Shown: piece after piece, positions 5,099 to 6,994 of the stretch
How the letters are laid out: the number at the start of each line of letters is the position of its first letter
Numbering within the stretch: the first letter of the stretch is position 1
Program-made: the position numbers and the translations under genes
Notes under the pieces: generated by a model
What the model was told of the DNA's origin: nothing
The model's input: only the letters and a program-made list of their open reading frames with translations
Database searches by the model: none
Source: an uncultured Bacilli bacterium
GTDB lineage: Bacteria; Bacillota_I; Bacilli_A; RF39; UBA660
Direction of reading: 5' to 3'
NCBI GenBank assembly: GCA_947624855.1
Contig: CANQMC010000065.1
Coordinates: 1 to 6,994 of the forward strand
DNA: 6,994 nucleotides

Positions 5099-6409
5099 AT
5101 GACAATACTTAGCATTGGACAAGTTAGCTATGATATTACATGTCCGATTGATAATTATCCAGTTGAAGGGACTAAATATTTTTTAAATGAAAAAATAGAA
5201 GCAGGCGGAGGAACTGCCACTAATGTTGCTTGTTTACTTGGTAAATGGGGTGAAACATCTTATTTAGCCGGAGTAATTGGATCTGATGATTATGCTAATA
5301 AAATAAAAAAAGATTTAGAACAAGCTTTAGTTAAAACAGATTTTATGGAAACATCTTATGAAGTTGGTACTCCTTTATCAGTTATATTAGTTAATAAAAG
5401 TAAAGGAACAAGAACTAGGTTTGATGTTGTAGGTCAAACACAACCAACTTTAAAAAAATATGATTATAATATTAGTCCTGATGTTATATTTTCAGATGGT
5501 AAAGAGTATAGTGCCACGATTAATGCTTTAAATAAATATCCTAATGCTATTAGTATTGTAGATGCAGGAAGAGTTAATCGAGATTTATTAGAATTATGTA
5601 AATATGTAAAATATATCGTATGTTCTAAAGGTTTTGCAGAAACTGTAAGTGGTTTAAAAATAGATTTTAATAATTCAGTTAGTTTAGTAAATGTTTATAA
5701 AAAATTAAAAGATAAATATCCAAATAATAATATTATTGTAACTTTAGAAGAAATGGGGGCATTATATACCGTTAATAATGAAATTAAAGTAATGCCTGGA
5801 ATTAAAACAAGTGTTGTAGATCCTAGTTGTTCAGGTGATATTTTTCATGGAGCATTTGCTTATTGTTTAGCTAATAATTTTGATATGGAAAAAACAATAT
5901 CTTATGCTAATATTGCCGCAGGTTTATCAATAGGTAAAATGGGTGGTAGTACTTCAATACCAACGATTAAAGAAGTAATAAATTATTATAATCAAACGCA
6001 TAATATTGTAACTCCAGTAGAAGAAGCTCCAAAAGTAGAAGAAAAACCGGCTAATGCTTTACCTGATATTCCAGATGCTTCTAAAATTGCCATTCCAACT
6101 ACTAATCCTAATAATGTAGATTTAGGGGCATCTTTCTTTGGAGGGGCTCCAGCTGGTAATCAAGAGGTAGCAACTCCACAAGTAGGTCCTACTCCCGCTC
6201 CAGTTCAACCTCAACCAGAAACTCCAGTAGCACCAGTAAATCCTCCAGTTACTAATGTTTCCAATGTAAGTCCCCAAATGAGTGCTACTCCAACTTCAGT
6301 GCCACCAGCTCCACCTGTTGCTCCAGGGGCTCCAGTAAATCAACCAATTCCACCAACACCTCAAATACCTGTAGTTCCTGGAAGTAATGATAACAATGTT
6401 CACCCATAA
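5099..6409 (+). CDS. PfkB-family carbohydrate kinase with Pro-rich C-terminal tail
   Basis: Residues 1 to about 300 form a ribokinase/PfkB-type kinase, which phosphorylates a sugar or nucleoside with ATP. Evidence is the first strand ILSIGQVSYDIT, the substrate-site AGGGTATNVACLLGKWG (from 35), an ILVNKSKGTRTR strand and the C-terminal signature DPSCSGDIFHGAFAYCLAN (from 241). Asp247 is the expected catalytic base. The usual DTxGAGD reads DPSCSGD, so the first anion-hole Gly is Cys244. Residues 305-436 are a low-complexity tail rich in Pro, Val, Ala, Thr and Asn, with no membrane segment, probably disordered and not typical of the family. Its DNA is visibly richer in C and in CCA/CCT codons than its surroundings, as expected from Pro content. 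ATG 5099 has the ribosome binding site AGAGGTGG five bases upstream; the ATG at 5069 lies inside the promoter. The gene overlaps the following Smr gene. The substrate is not identifiable. Confidence 0.85.
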   Translation: MTILSIGQVSYDITCPIDNYPVEGTKYFLNEKIEAGGGTATNVACLLGKWGETSYLAGVIGSDDYANKIKKDLEQALVKTDFMETSYEVGTPLSVILVNKSKGTRTRFDVVGQTQPTLKKYDYNISPDVIFSDGKEYSATINALNKYPNAISIVDAGRVNRDLLELCKYVKYIVCSKGFAETVSGLKIDFNNSVSLVNVYKKLKDKYPNNNIIVTLEEMGALYTVNNEIKVMPGIKTSVVDPSCSGDIFHGAFAYCLANNFDMEKTISYANIAAGLSIGKMGGSTSIPTIKEVINYYNQTHNIVTPVEEAPKVEEKPANALPDIPDASKIAIPTTNPNNVDLGASFFGGAPAGNQEVATPQVGPTPAPVQPQPETPVAPVNPPVTNVSNVSPQMSATPTSVPPAPPVAPGAPVNQPIPPTPQIPVVPGSNDNNVHP

Positions 6410-6647
6410 ATCACCCACGATTGATTTACATGGGGAAACAAGAGATACAGTAGTATTTCCTTTAAATAATTTTATTAATGATAATGTTAAACTTAAAAAT
6501 GAATATATTGGGGTTATTCATGGTCATAGTTCAGTAATTTTAAAAAATAAAGTTTATGAAATATTAAAACATCATAAAGATGTTGATAGTTATAAAATTG
6601 ATATTTATAATCCTGGTATGACTATAGTTAAATTAAAAATTAAGTAA
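6396..6647 (+). CDS. Stand-alone Smr-domain protein
   Basis: An 83-residue protein that is essentially one Smr domain, the fold found at the C-terminus of MutS2, where it acts as a nuclease or nucleic-acid-binding module. It shows IDLHG (9-13, the conserved DLHG), a central helix, GVIHGHSS (39-46, the HGxG position), then ILKNKVYEILKHHKDVDSY and a final strand MTIVKLKIK. The fourth position of HGxG is Ser. There is no MutS2 ATPase, so it is a small free-standing form. It overlaps the end of the PfkB gene and is probably co-translated. ATG 6396 (14-nt overlap) is preferred: the weak GGAAG site (6380-6384) is 11 bases away, against two bases for the alternative ATG 6387. Either start keeps the whole domain. 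Confidence 0.82.
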   Translation: MFTHKSPTIDLHGETRDTVVFPLNNFINDNVKLKNEYIGVIHGHSSVILKNKVYEILKHHKDVDSYKIDIYNPGMTIVKLKIK

Positions 6648-6658
6648 AAAGTGATAAC

Positions 6659-6687
6659 TTGACAAATTAAAAAATATATTGTATATT
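6659..6687 (+). promoter_or_regulatory. Strong promoter of the repeat small RNA
   Basis: Perfect TTGACA (6659-6664), a 17-nt spacer and TATATT (6682-6687), with an overlapping TATAAT at 6687-6692. Transcription should begin near 6693-6695, at the base of a 5' hairpin. It starts 12 bases after the Smr stop codon and has no open reading frame of consequence downstream. Confidence 0.82.
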
Positions 6688-6691
6688 ATAA

Positions 6692-6713
6692 TTGAATTTA
6701 GAAATAAATTCAA
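6692..6713 (+). other. 5' hairpin with GAAA tetraloop at the start of the RNA
   Basis: TTGAATTTA (6692-6700) is perfectly complementary to TAAATTCAA (6705-6713) around GAAA. It coincides with the predicted transcription start and probably protects the 5' end of the RNA. Confidence 0.8.
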
Positions 6714-6720
6714 AAGATAT

Positions 6721-6764
6721 TTCGCTTACGGATAGCGAATAATAAATGATTCCAGTCGTCAATG
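6721..6764 (+). repeat. Structured RNA repeat, unit 1
   Basis: Stem TTCGCT (6721-6726) / AGCGAA (6734-6739) with loop TACGGAT. The loop GGA (6730-6732) can pair with TCC (6751-6753), extended by A-C (6728-6729) with G-T (6755-6756) across a bulged A. Contains TAATAAAT (6740-6747) and ends TCAATG. Confidence 0.8.
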
Positions 6765-6767
6765 TTT

Positions 6768-6815
6768 CTCGCTTTTAGGTGGCTTGCGAGTAATAAATTA
6801 TCCTATGTGTCGATG
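6768..6815 (+). repeat. Structured RNA repeat, unit 2 (divergent)
   Basis: Stem CTCGC (6768-6772) / GCGAG (6786-6790). The outer T-A pair of units 1 and 3 is replaced by C-G, a compensatory change. Loop TAGG (6776-6779) pairs perfectly with CCTA (6802-6805), where the other units use CGGA with TCC(G). TAATAAAT (6791-6798) is conserved, and the unit ends TCGATG. Confidence 0.8.
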
Positions 6816-6818
6816 TTT

Positions 6819-6861
6819 TTCGCTTACGGATGGTGCGAATAATAAATGATTCCGGTCGATG
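6819..6861 (+). repeat. Structured RNA repeat, unit 3
   Basis: Stem TTCGC (6819-6823) / GCGAA (6835-6839). Loop CGGA (6827-6830) pairs perfectly with TCCG (6851-6854). TAATAAAT (6840-6847) is conserved, and the unit ends TCGATG (6856-6861), immediately before the terminator. Confidence 0.8.
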
Positions 6862-6862
6862 T

Positions 6863-6893
6863 AAAAAAGTTATACTTTAGGTATAGCTTTTTT
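6863..6893 (+). terminator. Rho-independent terminator of the repeat RNA
   Basis: A 13-pair stem, AAAAAAGTTATAC (6863-6875) / GTATAGCTTTTTT (6881-6893), with one G·U pair and the loop TTTAG. It is A-run/T-run flanked and therefore could also act in reverse. In type III toxin-antitoxin loci a similar leaky terminator sits between the RNA repeats and the toxin gene. Confidence 0.9.
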
Positions 6894-6924
6894 ATAATGT
6901 TTTTAATTTTATGTCAATATCGTT

Positions 6925-6962
6925 GAATCAATCTAAAGTGCACAATTAAGTGCAATTGATTC
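6925..6962. repeat. Interrupted palindrome at the window end
   Basis: GAATCAAT (6925-6932) pairs with ATTGATTC (6955-6962), and TGCAC (6939-6943) pairs with GTGCA (6950-6954) around AATTAA. A six-base one-sided bulge (6933-6938) separates the two stems. No T-run follows on either strand. It could be a protein-binding site, a translation-control hairpin before a gene starting outside the window, or a subterminal hairpin of an insertion element. The last 100 bases hold no convincing gene start on either strand. Confidence 0.6.
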
Positions 6963-6994
6963 GAAAAATTGTATATTCAAAAGAAAATGCACAT

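Larger units (their letters stand above)
6693..6893 (+). ncRNA. Repeat pseudoknot RNA, candidate type III antitoxin
   Basis: A transcription unit of about 200 nt with no usable open reading frame. It opens with a nine-pair hairpin, TTGAATTTA (6692-6700) and TAAATTCAA (6705-6713), capped by a GAAA tetraloop. Three related units follow at 6721, 6768 and 6819, each offering a CGC/GCG stem, a GG-containing loop, the conserved TAATAAAT, and a CC-containing segment that can pair back to the loop. A Rho-independent terminator ends it. A promoter, tandem pseudoknot repeats and a terminator is the known layout of ToxI/CptI/TenpI antitoxin RNAs, which are cut by and then inhibit an endoribonuclease toxin encoded next door. 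That assignment is inference, since the toxin is not visible. A regulatory sRNA of another kind is the main alternative. Confidence 0.7.

Noticed and set aside
4918..5115. 65-codon open frame on the minus strand across the alaS end and the PfkB promoter
   Set aside because: It is antisense to the conserved AlaRS editing motif and a terminator, has no recognisable protein pattern, and is explained by AT-rich sequence.
6721..6861. CRISPR array
   Set aside because: The repeated units are near-contiguous, diverge with compensatory changes, and there are no unique uniform spacers. A promoter and terminator bracket them as one structured RNA.
6721..6861. CsrA/RsmA-type sponge RNA, because GGA appears in hairpin loops
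   Set aside because: Unit 2 has AGGT rather than GGA while its downstream partner changes to match, which fits a pseudoknot better than a protein-bound GGA loop. No other sign of a Csr system is visible.
6950..6994. GTG-started open frame running off the end as the toxin gene
   Set aside because: Only 15 codons are visible, there is no ribosome binding site, the start lies within a palindrome arm, and the residues do not resemble known toxin starts.

Overview
The window reads as chromosomal DNA from a very AT-rich Firmicute/Tenericute-type bacterium, possibly a Mollicutes-like gut Bacilli lineage; that placement is inferred from gene style and composition. Trp is encoded by TGG, and TGA is the stop of the kinase gene ending at 3266, so it uses the standard bacterial code rather than the Mycoplasma UGA=Trp code. 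All complete genes lie on the + strand.

Layout. (1) 1-123: the last 40 codons of a transposase, most like the ISL3 family. (2) 197-1066: a DegV-family (fatty-acid-binding, FakB-like) gene with its own promoter and terminator. (3) 1133-1202: a perfect 22-nt tandem repeat directly in front of a consensus promoter (1204-1232). (4) About 1239-1368: an attenuator leader with two mutually exclusive hairpins, followed by the infC-rpmI-rplT operon (1369-2648). This is the conserved L20-autoregulated arrangement. infC appears to start at an AUC codon, and L20 carries a C-terminal Rho_N/SAP-like extension. (5) 2733-5014: a dNMP-kinase-like P-loop gene overlapping (ATGA) a compact alanyl-tRNA synthetase of 583 aa. 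(6) 5099-6647: a PfkB-family carbohydrate kinase with a Pro-rich tail of about 130 residues, overlapping a small stand-alone Smr-domain gene. (7) 6648-6994: no credible gene, but a complete small-RNA transcription unit: promoter, 5' hairpin, three structured repeats of about 47-51 nt, then a strong terminator.

The most interesting item is region 7. Each of the three repeats can fold as an H-type pseudoknot: a 5-6 bp CGC/GCG stem whose GG-containing loop complements a CC-containing segment downstream of a conserved UAAUAAAU stretch. Bases change in step between the repeats in both stems. A promoter, tandem pseudoknot repeats and a Rho-independent terminator is the architecture of the RNA antitoxin of type III (ToxIN/CptIN/TenpIN) toxin-antitoxin or abortive-infection modules. 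The toxin would be expected just downstream. Only about 100 nt remain in the window and they do not show it, so the assignment is a hypothesis.

The remaining genes are housekeeping functions: translation initiation, ribosome assembly, tRNA charging, nucleotide and sugar phosphorylation, and lipid handling. They are carried in short transcription units, most with recognisable promoters and terminators.
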